In this document: positions 32,531 to 40,449 of the stretch, piece by piece
Layout: every line of letters starts with the position of its first letter
Numbering within the stretch: position 1 is the first letter of the stretch
Source: Candidatus Gastranaerophilales bacterium
GTDB lineage: Bacteria > Cyanobacteriota > Vampirovibrionia > Gastranaerophilales > Gastranaerophilaceae
Assembly: GCA_944323335.1 (NCBI GenBank)
Contig: CALUSB010000012.1
Coordinates: 1-51,430 of the forward strand
Direction: 5' to 3'
DNA length: 51,430 nt
Notes under the pieces: model-generated
The model's input: only the letters and a program-made list of their open reading frames with translations
Told to the model about the DNA's origin: nothing
The model's database searches: none
Program-made: the position numbers and the translations under genes

Positions 32531-33111
32531 TATTCTTCCTCATTTAGCGCAACATTTACAAGAGCAGGCCTTAATACCCTGTCTGCAAGCTTATATCCCT
32601 TTTGCATTTGAGATATTACAGTATTATCAGGGTGCTCGTTTGTTGAAGTTTGAGCGATTGCTTCATGTAAATTCGGGTCAAATTCAGCCCCGAGCGCGTC
32701 TATTGTCTCTAATCCGGCTTTTTTAAGGGTATCCATAAGCTGCTTAAATGCAACTTCATAACCCTCTTTTACACTTTGGACATCTTCAACATCCTTAAGA
32801 GATTCTTGTGCTCTTTCAAAAGTATCAAGAACGGCAAGGAGTTTTGTCATTGTATCGGCTGCGCCGTATTTTAGGAGGCTTTCTCTTTCTTGCATTTGAC
32901 GTTTTCTGTAGTTATCAAAGTCAGCCGCCATCCTAAGGTACTTATTGTTAAGGTCGTCTAACTCAGCTTTTAGCTTTTCACATTCGTCCTGCTCGCTAAC
33001 TTCTTCTTTCTGCTCAACTTGAACCTCATCTTCAGATTCTTTTTGCTCAAAAGGATTATTTGTATTTTGAACATCTTCAGTGTTTATTTCATTCTCGTCT
33101 TGAGCGAACAT
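32530..33111 (-). CDS. grpE: Nucleotide exchange factor GrpE
   Basis: 193 residues. A Glu/Gln-rich N-tail (~1-45) is followed by a long coiled coil ([27 protein letters not shown]) and the beta-domain with [15 protein letters not shown]. It releases ADP from DnaK. A strong AAAGGAGG site precedes the ATG. dnaK is not between grpE and dnaJ, and no hrcA or CIRCE element is visible. Confidence 0.95.
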   Translation of the reverse strand: MFAQDENEINTEDVQNTNNPFEQKESEDEVQVEQKEEVSEQDECEKLKAELDDLNNKYLRMAADFDNYRKRQMQERESLLKYGAADTMTKLLAVLDTFERAQESLKDVEDVQSVKEGYEVAFKQLMDTLKKAGLETIDALGAEFDPNLHEAIAQTSTNEHPDNTVISQMQKGYKLADRVLRPALVNVALNEEE

Positions 33112-33148
33112 TGTCTTAACCTCCTTTTAGAAACTCTAATTAATTAAC

Positions 33149-33176
33149 ATTATAAATTATCAATACAACTTGTCTA
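33149..33176 (-). promoter_or_regulatory. Sigma-70-type promoter of grpE-dnaJ
   Basis: TAGACA (33176-33171), a 16-bp spacer and a perfect TATAAT (33154-33149), giving a ~30-nt leader. No CIRCE inverted repeat is found around it. Confidence 0.6.
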
Positions 33177-33317
33177 TTTAAATTTATTTTTTATTAATAT
33201 TTCCAATTTGTTAAGTTTTGTTTCAATTTGTTGAAAAAATACTCATAAATATTAAAGTAAGAGGCAAAAATGCCGAATATCATGGCATAAGGAACAATAA
33301 AGTAAGGAGTGACCCTT

Positions 33318-34046
33318 ATGGGAATGTCCGCCAGCCAGGCAAGATTTTTGATTTTAACGGCACAAAAGAACAACAATGAGTATCAAGCGCAACGTATTAC
33401 TCATGAACGTCTTATGCTTGCTCGAGAAACCGAATCTTGGACCAGTGAATACAATGACAAAATAAACAACACTACTCTTTTGTTCAACGCTAAAACTGCT
33501 GCGGATACTGACTTGTACAACTATAACGCTAAATTAACTTATGACGATATAGTACGCTCCGAACTTGCAGAAACTCCCGGTCTTGGTGGCAGATTGGTTA
33601 CAACATCAGGCAAAGTTGTAGTACCAAAACTCCCTGAATTTGATGAAAACGGGTTATCTTCGGACGGTCTTACAAAAGAACAGTACTTTGTTGACCCCGA
33701 GATATCAAGAACCGATGCACTTCAAAGAAGCCTAACAGAGGGGATTTATTTCATAGAACTTATGAAATACTCTTCAGATGAAGATGCAACAAGTGCAAAT
33801 TGGGAAAGAGTCAACTATGCAGATACAAATGAAACATTAATTTCTGAAGTATTGGATAAAACAGATGACGCGGCAGCTCAAGCTGATTATGATGAAAAAC
33901 AAAGCTTATTCCAAAACAAAGATAAGTCTCTTGAGATGAGATTAAAACAACTTGAATCAGAGCACAAGGCGCTCGAAACAGAAATGGAAAGCGTAAAAAA
34001 AGTAATTCAAGAAGATGTTGAGGCATCATTTAAGACATTCGGATAA
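33318..34046 (+). CDS. Hypothetical coiled-coil protein with S-A-S-Q-A-R N-terminus
   Basis: 242 residues from the ATG at 33318 (AAGGAG 8 nt upstream; an in-frame GTG at 33309 lies too close to that site). No signal peptide or membrane span. The N-terminus G-M-S-A-S-Q-A-R-F-L-I-L-T-A-Q-K-N-N-N-E-Y is followed by heptad-like helix to ~60, a mixed middle region and a strong C-terminal coiled coil (~190-240, many Glu/Lys/Leu). The helical N- and C-ends with a variable middle recall rod or hook proteins that assemble through their ends. That is inference; I cannot name a family. Confidence 0.75.
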   Translation: MGMSASQARFLILTAQKNNNEYQAQRITHERLMLARETESWTSEYNDKINNTTLLFNAKTAADTDLYNYNAKLTYDDIVRSELAETPGLGGRLVTTSGKVVVPKLPEFDENGLSSDGLTKEQYFVDPEISRTDALQRSLTEGIYFIELMKYSSDEDATSANWERVNYADTNETLISEVLDKTDDAAAQADYDEKQSLFQNKDKSLEMRLKQLESEHKALETEMESVKKVIQEDVEASFKTFG

Positions 34047-34058
34047 TTAAGACACTAA

Positions 34059-34086
34059 AAAACCCCTTGATTTAACAAGGGGTTTT
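34059..34086. terminator. Bidirectional terminator
   Basis: An 11-bp stem (34059-34069 with 34076-34086), loop ATTTAA, with an A-run before and a T-run after. It lies between two convergent genes. Confidence 0.8.
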
Positions 34087-34102
34087 AAAATTTTAACTTT
34101 AC

Positions 34103-34351
34103 TTAAGCGGCGTAGAATATCTTATGATTATCAGGGTTATTTGTACCGCCTAATCCGTTTTGAAATCCCTGCGCTTTAGCGGCCAACATACCTTGATCAA
34201 GTCCGCCCTCTTCTTTGCCTATAAATTGCGTACCGCCTGAACCGCCTGAGGTTTGTGCTGCACCTGCAGCAAAGGGATTCACGCCCATTGTTTGATTTAT
34301 AGGCTGCTTGTACATTTCATAATCAGGTCCGCCTATTGCTCCAATAGCCAT
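34103..34351 (-). CDS. Small Gly/Ala-rich hypothetical protein (82 aa)
   Basis: 82 residues that I do not recognise. It has no membrane span, and its composition is rich in Gly, Ala, Asn and Gln (N-P-F-A-A-G-A-A-Q-T-S-G-G-S-G-G). A T-Q-F-I-G-K-E-E motif resembles the FxG leaders of other small proteins in the window. A GGACAT site precedes the ATG. It is convergent with the coiled-coil gene and shares its terminator. A structural or surface role is possible, but nothing in the sequence proves it. Confidence 0.6.
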   Translation of the reverse strand: MAIGAIGGPDYEMYKQPINQTMGVNPFAAGAAQTSGGSGGTQFIGKEEGGLDQGMLAAKAQGFQNGLGGTNNPDNHKIFYAA

Positions 34352-34496
34352 ACTATGTCCTTATTTTTTCTATACATATAAATAAAAACTTTTTAATTAT
34401 AAAAATTGCACAACAGATAACAAAACTTTACACAATTTGGCAATGAAAAAATGGAGCACATGGGACAAAATAGTAGATATTAAAGGAGGGAATGAT

Positions 34497-34961
34497 ATGA
34501 AATTTAGCATTATAAAAAGAGAGCCGTCTTATTTTTTTAACAATATCCATGAAGATTTAACAAGGTTTTTAAAAGATACTTTTGGTGATATGGAATTTAT
34601 GGATAAGGGGCATCTACCTGTAGAGATGACTTTTAGGCCAGCTATAGAGGTAAGAGAAACAAGCAAAAACTACAAAATCAAGGTAGAGCTTGCAGGTGTC
34701 AAAAAAGAAGACATTGACGTTGATTTATACGAAAACGGCATAGTCCTGAATGCTCAGGCAAAATACGAAAACAAGGAAGAAAAAGAAAATATTCACATAA
34801 GCGAATTTCGCTACGGTAATTTTACAAGGACAATACCTTTTGAGCATCCTGTAAACCCCGAAAGTGCAAAAAGCGAATTTAAACACGGCGTGCTTAAGAT
34901 TATCCTTGATAAAAAAGAACCCGAAAAAACCGAAGAAAGCAAAAAGCTTAAAATAGACTAG
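34497..34961 (+). CDS. Small heat shock protein, Hsp20 family
   Basis: 154 residues from the ATG at 34497, chosen for the strong AAAGGAGGG site. A longer in-frame start 20 codons earlier would translate through that site. The alpha-crystallin domain spans ~43-140 (F-R-P-A-I-E-V-R-E-T ... V-E-L-A-G-V-K-K-E-D-I-D-V) with the G-V-L motif in H-G-V-L-K-I-I-L. It holds unfolding proteins under stress. A Lys/Glu-rich tail ends the protein. Its stop overlaps the stop of the opposing deaminase gene by 4 bp. Confidence 0.93.
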   Translation: MKFSIIKREPSYFFNNIHEDLTRFLKDTFGDMEFMDKGHLPVEMTFRPAIEVRETSKNYKIKVELAGVKKEDIDVDLYENGIVLNAQAKYENKEEKENIHISEFRYGNFTRTIPFEHPVNPESAKSEFKHGVLKIILDKKEPEKTEESKKLKID

Positions 34962-35452
34962 GCTACAGGGTCATTAGTGCAAGCAGCACAGTCTTTTTCG
35001 CTTACCATAAATGAATTTGAAAGCTCCTCACGTAGAGTTTTTGCATCTACAAACTCTATCGGGGAGTTTTCATCTTTTTGCAGATAAATTTTTTCGATTC
35101 CCGCCTGAACTATAAATCTTTTACACAAAATACAGATAAAATTGTGCCCCCAGATATACATCGTGGCACCCTTACATCTGTCCTGACCCGCCTGAATTAT
35201 GGCATTTTGTTCAGCGTGTATCGAGCGGCAGGTTTCATACCTTGTGCCTGACGGGATATTATTTTTTATCCTGTAACAGAAACCAAGTTCGGCACAAGAA
35301 ACCACTTTTGAGGGTGTACCGTTGTAGCCTGTAGCTTTTATTTTTTTATCTTCACCGACAATGACTGCTCCAACGTGAGCTCTTAGGCAATTTGAGCGTG
35401 AAGCACAGGTTTTTGCTATTTCTAAAAAATACTCATTCCAAGGCTTTATCAT
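34958..35452 (-). CDS. Deoxycytidylate (dCMP) deaminase
   Basis: 164 residues of the zinc-dependent deaminase fold: C-L-R-A-H-V-G-A-V-I-V near 24, the H-A-E-Q-N-A-I zinc/catalytic motif and a second zinc motif C-I-L-C. The ComEB/dCMP deaminase text T-G-Y-N-G-T-P is also present. It converts dCMP to dUMP for thymidylate synthesis. In most relatives the second motif is P-C-x-x-C; here Pro is replaced by Ile. The Cys-rich tail (C-A-A-C) is an extra. Confidence 0.9.
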   Translation of the reverse strand: MIKPWNEYFLEIAKTCASRSNCLRAHVGAVIVGEDKKIKATGYNGTPSKVVSCAELGFCYRIKNNIPSGTRYETCRSIHAEQNAIIQAGQDRCKGATMYIWGHNFICILCKRFIVQAGIEKIYLQKDENSPIEFVDAKTLREELSNSFMVSEKDCAACTNDPVA

Positions 35453-35498
35453 AATCTAAAATTAGCACAACAAGCTAAAGTTATCAAGCAAGGAATTT

Positions 35499-35747
35499 TT
35501 ACTCCGCTCCAAGCCCACTCCAGCTTTTATTTTCATCCAGCCTTACTTTGTAACCAAGAATTGCTGCAATATCTTGAAACTCACTCCATTTAACCGTTTC
35601 GTTGATAAGTTTCCTTGAAAGATTGGATTGAGTTATGTTATATCCGTATTTATCGTTTAAGCTTTTTGCCAGAGAACTAAGCGAAACATTGCGCCTCAAA
35701 AGCATCATTTTAACTATTTCTCTGACGCTTATTTTTTGTTCTGTCAT
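35499..35747 (-). CDS. Small helix-turn-helix DNA-binding protein
   Basis: 82 residues. The central text (V-S-L-S-S-L-A-K-S-L-N-D-K-Y-G-Y-N-I-T-Q-S-N-L-S-R-K, about 21-46) reads as an XRE/lambda-repressor-like helix-turn-helix, with a longer turn than usual. A C-terminal strand (A-A-I-L-G-Y-K-V-R-L) could mediate dimerisation. It is transcribed away from the giant pilin gene, and between the two lie two operator-like palindromes 20 bp apart. I infer that it represses or activates itself and the pilin gene. Confidence 0.75.
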   Translation of the reverse strand: MTEQKISVREIVKMMLLRRNVSLSSLAKSLNDKYGYNITQSNLSRKLINETVKWSEFQDIAAILGYKVRLDENKSWSGLGAE

Positions 35748-35787
35748 TATTCTAATATTCTATAAAATCCGTGTTTGATTGACTTGT

Positions 35788-35825
35788 TATATCAATATTG
35801 ATATAATTATATCGATATTGATATT
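35788..35825. promoter_or_regulatory. Two operator-like palindromes, centres 20 bp apart
   Basis: A perfect 18-bp palindrome TATATCAATATTGATATA (35788-35805) and a near copy TATATCGATATTGATATT (35808-35825). Their centres are 20 bp apart, so two dimers would bind on the same face of the helix. They lie in the 105-bp divergent region between the HTH gene and the pilin-like gene. Confidence 0.75.
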
Positions 35826-35852
35826 TTTAAGATACGAAGGGAGAGTCGATTT

Positions 35853-38384
35853 ATGGCTCAAAATATTTGCGCTGCGCAAAAATTTAGAGGGTTTACTTTG
35901 GCTGAATTATTAACGGCCGTGCTTGTAATATCGGTTATTATGGTGGCACTAGCTCCCGTTATAACAAAGAGGATGAAAGATACCGTCAGCGTACAGACTG
36001 ATAATAAAAAGGGGCTTGAAATTTATCCTAACCCGGGAACTTATACTTTTGATGTTCCGATTGGAATAAACACTTTATTTATCCAAGGTGCAGGAGGCGG
36101 CGGAGGCGGAGGGGGTGCGACCTTAAGCAGTGAAATTTCAATCGCAAAAACCGCTAATTCAACTTGGACGGTGCCAAAAGGGGTAAATCAAATTACTCTT
36201 AGAATAACAGGCGCAGGAGGAGGCGGAGGGGGCGCAAATGGTGTCACTACAGGAAAAATTTGCAAAAGCTACGACTGGGACAAGTGGAACTCAGGCAGCG
36301 GGCTAAGTCCGATACCTGAATATCAAATAGTAAGAGGGGCTGATGACGGCGGAGACCTGTGCATGTTTACAAAATCCATAGACGGAAGGTATCCTAACTG
36401 GGGAGGAGTTCAAAACCTTACCGTAGGAGATAATGTAACTTGCGAAGCAGGAAACTGCTGTTGGAGAATACTGCCCGAAAATATTAAAAAGGGGGTTGCG
36501 GCTTGTACATACACTGCAGCAAACAAAATGTGTGATTACTATCCACATCCAAATTCATTACAGACCATGGGCACATCAAACCCCGAACGAGGTTCTTATA
36601 GACTACCAACAGTGAATGAACTTGACTTTATCAGAAAGAATTTATCAAATTTATACAAAAATCTAAATTTGTGCGGAACAAATTCAGCTGCAGATGTACA
36701 AGCATATTGTCCAGGCCAAAGTGCAAATGTACCGCAAGACTACATATGCGGGAATGCAATCCTTAACGCCTTTGGAGTATCTCAAGTAAGTCTGTATGGG
36801 ACTTATGGGATAAATTCATATCACAAATATGTCACATTTACTTGCCAAAATGGATTAAATGACTCGAGCAAGGATACATCAGCATTCCAAGCCAAATGCG
36901 TACGCCCGCTAAAACATGTAAGTGCATTTTCAGGTGCAGGCGGAGCGTCCGGAGCGGTTTTAGAAAAAAATATCAATGTGTTGCCAAACGATACATTTGA
37001 AATAACTATAGGCACAGGAGGCAATGGAGGAGCTTCAAAAACAAACGGCTCCCAAGGCGCAACAACAAAAGTAGTACACAAAAGGGGCGGAGTTGAACTC
37101 GGCACATATTATGTAAAAGGAGGCTTGGGAGGTAAAGCTGCAACAGCTACAAGCCATGGCGAAGCTTACACAGAGGGGACATCAACAAACGACACAACAC
37201 CCTCCGGTACTTGTTACTCAAAAAGCAGAAAAAGTGCTTCGGATTCATTTGCGGGCGGAAATACTGCATGTAGTATTATCTCTTATTCGGGCACACAAGG
37301 AACTGAAACAAAAGGGGGTGACGGAGGTAAAGTTAATAATACCGGTACTATAAACCAAGGGGAATCATCTTCGGGCGGCTATATTTATGATGACCCCGCA
37401 AGAGCTTTTGGAGTAAGAAATACCACAAAAGAAGCAAATTACGCAAAGGGGCAAAACGCGAGTGAATACGGCTTTGGCGGCGGCGGAGGGTTAACACCTA
37501 CTTGGGCAAGCTCGGCAAGCCATTTTTTCCAAGGAGGCAAGGGAGCAAACGGAAAAGTAGAGATACTGTATAAGCTTGCACTACCCGGCTCGGGAGGAGG
37601 CTCAGGAGCTCGTGTAGGAGGGCAAGAAAGCGGAACTAATAAAAACTATGAAATCAAATATAAAGTAAAAGAGGGTGACAGAATAGTATTAGAAGTAGGT
37701 TCCGGAGGCTCGGGAGGAGCTATAGGACAAGACGGGATAAACGGAACTCCAAGCATTGTTGGTAACAATGAAATAATATTTCTTGCAGGACAGGGCGGAA
37801 AAGCAGTAACTCAAACCCAAAAAGACGGTGTAAGAAGTTGTGTACAAAATGCTTCGAACAACACTGCAATCGCAAACTGCCTGAGCAACTCTTCGTTTAA
37901 ACCTCAAGGCGGAAAATCGGGAATAATTTCAACAGATAATGAAATTAAAACAACAACCCTGGGGCTTATAATCTCAAATACCTCAAACACAACTTTTGAC
38001 TTTAACGCTACCACATTTAAAGGTGAAGACGGTAATACATCCTCACAGGTAAATGCCAATATAATCCCGTGGAGCTACGGCTTTGACGGAGGGGTGGGCG
38101 GAGCACCTTTTGGCATAAGAGCGTCTAATGCGGCAGCAGCCGTTAGCTGCGGCGGCGGTATGAGTGCAAATTATGCAGACAGTACAGATACGGCAAATTA
38201 TGTGTGTACTTCAGGCAATATTAACGGTAATTCAGGAAGGGTGCATGATGTTGCAAACAATGAATTTGGAGGCTCGGGCGGAGGAGGCGCAGGTGTAGTA
38301 AGTGACTCCTTTGAACAAGGCTCGGGAGGTAATGGCTCCAGTGGTTATTTGAGGATAAGGTGGGACATGTCAGAGCAAGAGTGA
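35853..38384 (+). CDS. Giant glycine-rich type IV pilin-like surface protein
   Basis: 843 residues. The N-terminus is a prepilin leader: Gly13 before F-T-L-A-E (Glu at +5), then a hydrophobic helix to ~38. The rest is not a normal pilin. It alternates glycine-rich blocks (G-A-G-G-G-G-G-G-G-G, repeated G-S-G-G, G-G-A-N-G) with a Cys-rich insert at ~125-350. That insert ends ..YRLPTVNELDFIR.. and ..KCVRPL.., resembling DUF1566/FGE-like lectin folds. Glycine-rich blocks recur with T-x-x-V-P-K-G-V-N-Q-I-T-L-type strands. It is probably an assembled or surface-displayed adhesin processed by prepilin peptidase. The ribosome-binding site is GAAGGGAGAG. Confidence 0.85.
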   Translation: MAQNICAAQKFRGFTLAELLTAVLVISVIMVALAPVITKRMKDTVSVQTDNKKGLEIYPNPGTYTFDVPIGINTLFIQGAGGGGGGGGATLSSEISIAKTANSTWTVPKGVNQITLRITGAGGGGGGANGVTTGKICKSYDWDKWNSGSGLSPIPEYQIVRGADDGGDLCMFTKSIDGRYPNWGGVQNLTVGDNVTCEAGNCCWRILPENIKKGVAACTYTAANKMCDYYPHPNSLQTMGTSNPERGSYRLPTVNELDFIRKNLSNLYKNLNLCGTNSAADVQAYCPGQSANVPQDYICGNAILNAFGVSQVSLYGTYGINSYHKYVTFTCQNGLNDSSKDTSAFQAKCVRPLKHVSAFSGAGGASGAVLEKNINVLPNDTFEITIGTGGNGGASKTNGSQGATTKVVHKRGGVELGTYYVKGGLGGKAATATSHGEAYTEGTSTNDTTPSGTCYSKSRKSASDSFAGGNTACSIISYSGTQGTETKGGDGGKVNNTGTINQGESSSGGYIYDDPARAFGVRNTTKEANYAKGQNASEYGFGGGGGLTPTWASSASHFFQGGKGANGKVEILYKLALPGSGGGSGARVGGQESGTNKNYEIKYKVKEGDRIVLEVGSGGSGGAIGQDGINGTPSIVGNNEIIFLAGQGGKAVTQTQKDGVRSCVQNASNNTAIANCLSNSSFKPQGGKSGIISTDNEIKTTTLGLIISNTSNTTFDFNATTFKGEDGNTSSQVNANIIPWSYGFDGGVGGAPFGIRASNAAAAVSCGGGMSANYADSTDTANYVCTSGNINGNSGRVHDVANNEFGGSGGGGAGVVSDSFEQGSGGNGSSGYLRIRWDMSEQE

Positions 38385-38633
38385 AAAGCGTGAGCCGGAG
38401 TGAGCCTAAGGGCTTGCGACGAGCAAGACCGCAGGCGCAACTGTCGATAGGCGACGTAGGATAATCGAGCGCAACGGCGCGAGATACCCACAGGAGCAAA
38501 GCTAAGTCCAGTGTCGCCCTGTCCGCCAAAGCTCCTCGCTTTGCCGCCACGGGCTCACATCCTAAGGCTCGTTTGAAAATTTTAACGGGGCACAAGCCCC
38601 GTAGAAAATTTTCTACACTAAGTTCGTATCATT
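38385..38633 (+). other. GC-rich structured intergenic island
   Basis: About 250 bp with much higher GC than the genes around it and no credible frame on either strand. It holds a series of small hairpins: CTTGC-GACGA-GCAAG, GTCG-ATAGG-CGAC, GCGC-AACG-GCGC, CAAAGC-TCCTC-GCTTTG (38527-38543) and ACGGGGC-ACAA-GCCCCGT (38585-38602). A terminator follows, so it is probably transcribed as a 3' UTR or a separate RNA. Confidence 0.7.
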
Positions 38634-38674
38634 CGGGTGCAACTCCAGGTAAATAAAATTGCACCCGTTTTTTT
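38634..38674 (+). terminator. Rho-independent terminator ending the GC-rich island
   Basis: CGGGTGCAA (38634-38642) pairs with TTGCACCCG (38659-38667), followed by seven T residues. Confidence 0.85.
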
Positions 38675-38685
38675 AAACATTTTCC

Positions 38686-38713
38686 TTGCAAAATCTGAAA
38701 AAAAGGCTACAAT
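38686..38713 (+). promoter_or_regulatory. Sigma-70 promoter of the zinc-ribbon gene
   Basis: TTGCAA (38686-38691), a 16-bp spacer and TACAAT (38708-38713). The ~83-nt leader contains TGGTCT, which pairs with AGACCA overlapping the AAAGGAGA ribosome-binding site. Confidence 0.6.
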
Positions 38714-38802
38714 TATAATATTCAACTATGCGAGCAGTAGATTTTAAAGAAATTTTTATGCTCTGTGGTCTGAAAACAACTTACTAATCAAAGGAGACCA
38801 AA

Positions 38803-39081
38803 ATGTACCAAGACGAAACCCTTAAATGCGAAGATTGCGGCAAAGAGTTCATCTTTAGCGTAGGCGAACAAGAATTCTACGCAGAAAAAGGTTTGGTTAA
38901 CAAACCAAAAAGATGCCCTGAATGCAGAAAAGAACGCAGACAAAAAAACAGAAGAAAAATGCATGATGCCGTATGCTCACAATGCGGAGCAAAAACAAAA
39001 GTTCCGTTCAAACCTATAGAGGGTAAAGAAATCTATTGCAAAGAATGCTATGCAAAAAGACAAGCAGAATCTAATGTATAG
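38803..39081 (+). CDS. Zinc-ribbon protein with two CxxC-CxxC pairs
   Basis: 92 residues. First zinc knuckle: C-E-D-C-G-K-E-F-I-F-S-V-G-E-Q-E-F-Y...P-K-R-C-P-E-C-R-K. Second: C-S-Q-C-G-A-K-T-K-V-P-F-K-P...I-Y-C-K-E-C-Y. A basic stretch (R-R-Q-K-N-R-R-K) sits between. Similar small proteins with this exact double ribbon are widespread and uncharacterised; RNA or DNA binding is likely from the charge. It is a one-gene unit with its own promoter and terminator and a strong AAAGGAGA site. Confidence 0.85.
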   Translation: MYQDETLKCEDCGKEFIFSVGEQEFYAEKGLVNKPKRCPECRKERRQKNRRKMHDAVCSQCGAKTKVPFKPIEGKEIYCKECYAKRQAESNV

Positions 39082-39098
39082 AAAAATTTAAACTCTTA

Positions 39099-39126
39099 AA
39101 AGCCGCTCTTATCGGGCGGCTTTTTT
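39099..39126 (+). terminator. Rho-independent terminator after the zinc-ribbon gene
   Basis: A 10-bp stem (39099-39108 with 39114-39123), loop TTATC, then six T residues. Confidence 0.9.
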
Positions 39127-39210
39127 AGTGCCAAAAATCAACTCACGGGGGTATTTTAAAAAGCTTACAAATGTGCTTTAATAAAATGTGTATCTGATTT
39201 GGGGTAAAAA

Positions 39211-40449
39211 ATGTTTAGTGAACATGTTTTAGCAATGATTTTAGCAGGCGGACAGGGAAAAAGACTTTTTCCTCTGACAAGAGACAGAGCAAAGCCCGCT
39301 GTGCCTTTTGGCGGCAGATACAGAATTATCGATTTTGTTCTAAATAACTTTGTAAACTCTGGCTTTTACAAAATAAAAGTCCTTACTCAGTACAAATCAG
39401 ATTCTCTAAACAAGCATATTTCAAGAGGTTGGAACTTATCATCCTCGGTAGGGCAGTATGTAGACTGCGTTCCTGCGCAAATGAGAACGGATGGCAACTG
39501 GTACAAAGGTACGGCTGATGCTATTTATCAGAATTTAAACCAAATCCTTGACGATAATTTTAAAATTGTTTGTGTCTTTGGCGGAGACCACATTTACAAA
39601 ATGAATGTGCGTCAGATGATTGACTATCACATAGAAAAACAAGCCGACCTTACAATTTCTGCCATTCCTATACCAATAGAGCTTGCAAGCGAATACGGCA
39701 TTATGGAGGTTGATGACTCTTGGCGCTTAATCAACTTTGTTGAAAAGCCTAAACATACACCAAAGCACATCCCCGGCGACCCGACAAAATGCCTTGCATC
39801 AATGGGGAACTATGTATTTAAACCCGAAAAATTAATCGGTGAGCTCGAGCAAGATGCGCTCGATGAAGCCTCCTCCCATGACTTTGGAAAAAATATTATT
39901 CCAAATATGTTAAGGGGCGGAAAAGCCATATATATCTACGATTTTGCTTCAAACAGCTATCCGGATATGAGCGAATCCGAAAAAGGCTACTGGAGAGACG
40001 TAGGCAACATAGACAGCTACTGGCAGGCTAACATGGACTTATTGGAATACAGTCCCGAACTGAATCTATACTCAAGAGATTGGCCTCTTAGAACTTTTAA
40101 CTACAACTATCCTCCCGCAAAATTCATATGGGATGAGGATAAGCGTGTCGGCGTAGCTAAAAATTCGCTAGTATCCGAAGGTTGTATCATAAGCGGGGGC
40201 TCGCTTTCTCGTTGTATACTTTCACCAAAAGTTAAAATAAACAGTTTTTCTAATATATCCAATTCAATACTGCTTGAAAACGTAAATGTAGGGCGCCATG
40301 TACACATTAACCGCGCCATAATCGATAAAAACGTAATAATACCGCCATACACGGAAATCGGCTTTAACAAAGAAGAAGACATAAGACGCGGATTTTTCGT
40401 ATCTCAAGGCGGCATAACGGTAGTACCAAAAGACGCTATACTCGACTAA
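39211..40449 (+). CDS. glgC: Glucose-1-phosphate adenylyltransferase
   Basis: 412 residues; makes ADP-glucose for glycogen. The N-terminal nucleotidyltransferase domain has L-A-G-G-Q-G-K-R-L-F-P-L-T-R-D-R-A-K-P-A-V-P-F-G-G. The glucose-1-phosphate site is around F-V-E-K-P, and F-G-G-D-H-I-Y-K carries the catalytic Asp. The C-terminal left-handed beta helix shows S-x-V-x-x-G-C-I-I and related hexapeptides. The R..D/YRIIDF start is typical. No other glycogen gene is adjacent. The final 14 bp overlap murI on the other strand. Confidence 0.96.
   Translation: MFSEHVLAMILAGGQGKRLFPLTRDRAKPAVPFGGRYRIIDFVLNNFVNSGFYKIKVLTQYKSDSLNKHISRGWNLSSSVGQYVDCVPAQMRTDGNWYKGTADAIYQNLNQILDDNFKIVCVFGGDHIYKMNVRQMIDYHIEKQADLTISAIPIPIELASEYGIMEVDDSWRLINFVEKPKHTPKHIPGDPTKCLASMGNYVFKPEKLIGELEQDALDEASSHDFGKNIIPNMLRGGKAIYIYDFASNSYPDMSESEKGYWRDVGNIDSYWQANMDLLEYSPELNLYSRDWPLRTFNYNYPPAKFIWDEDKRVGVAKNSLVSEGCIISGGSLSRCILSPKVKINSFSNISNSILLENVNVGRHVHINRAIIDKNVIIPPYTEIGFNKEEDIRRGFFVSQGGITVVPKDAILD

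Noticed and set aside
32500-33317. CIRCE/HrcA control of grpE-dnaJ
   Set aside because: No TTAGCACTC...GAGTGCTAA repeat is present; an ordinary promoter suffices.
38221-38595. 124-codon minus-strand frame across the pilin end and GC-rich island
   Set aside because: It is antisense to the Gly-rich coding region, which opens frames by GC bias. The product has no domain, and there is no ribosome-binding site.
35853-38674. Diversity-generating retroelement
   Set aside because: The insert resembles folds used by such elements, but no reverse transcriptase, accessory gene or template repeat is seen in the window.
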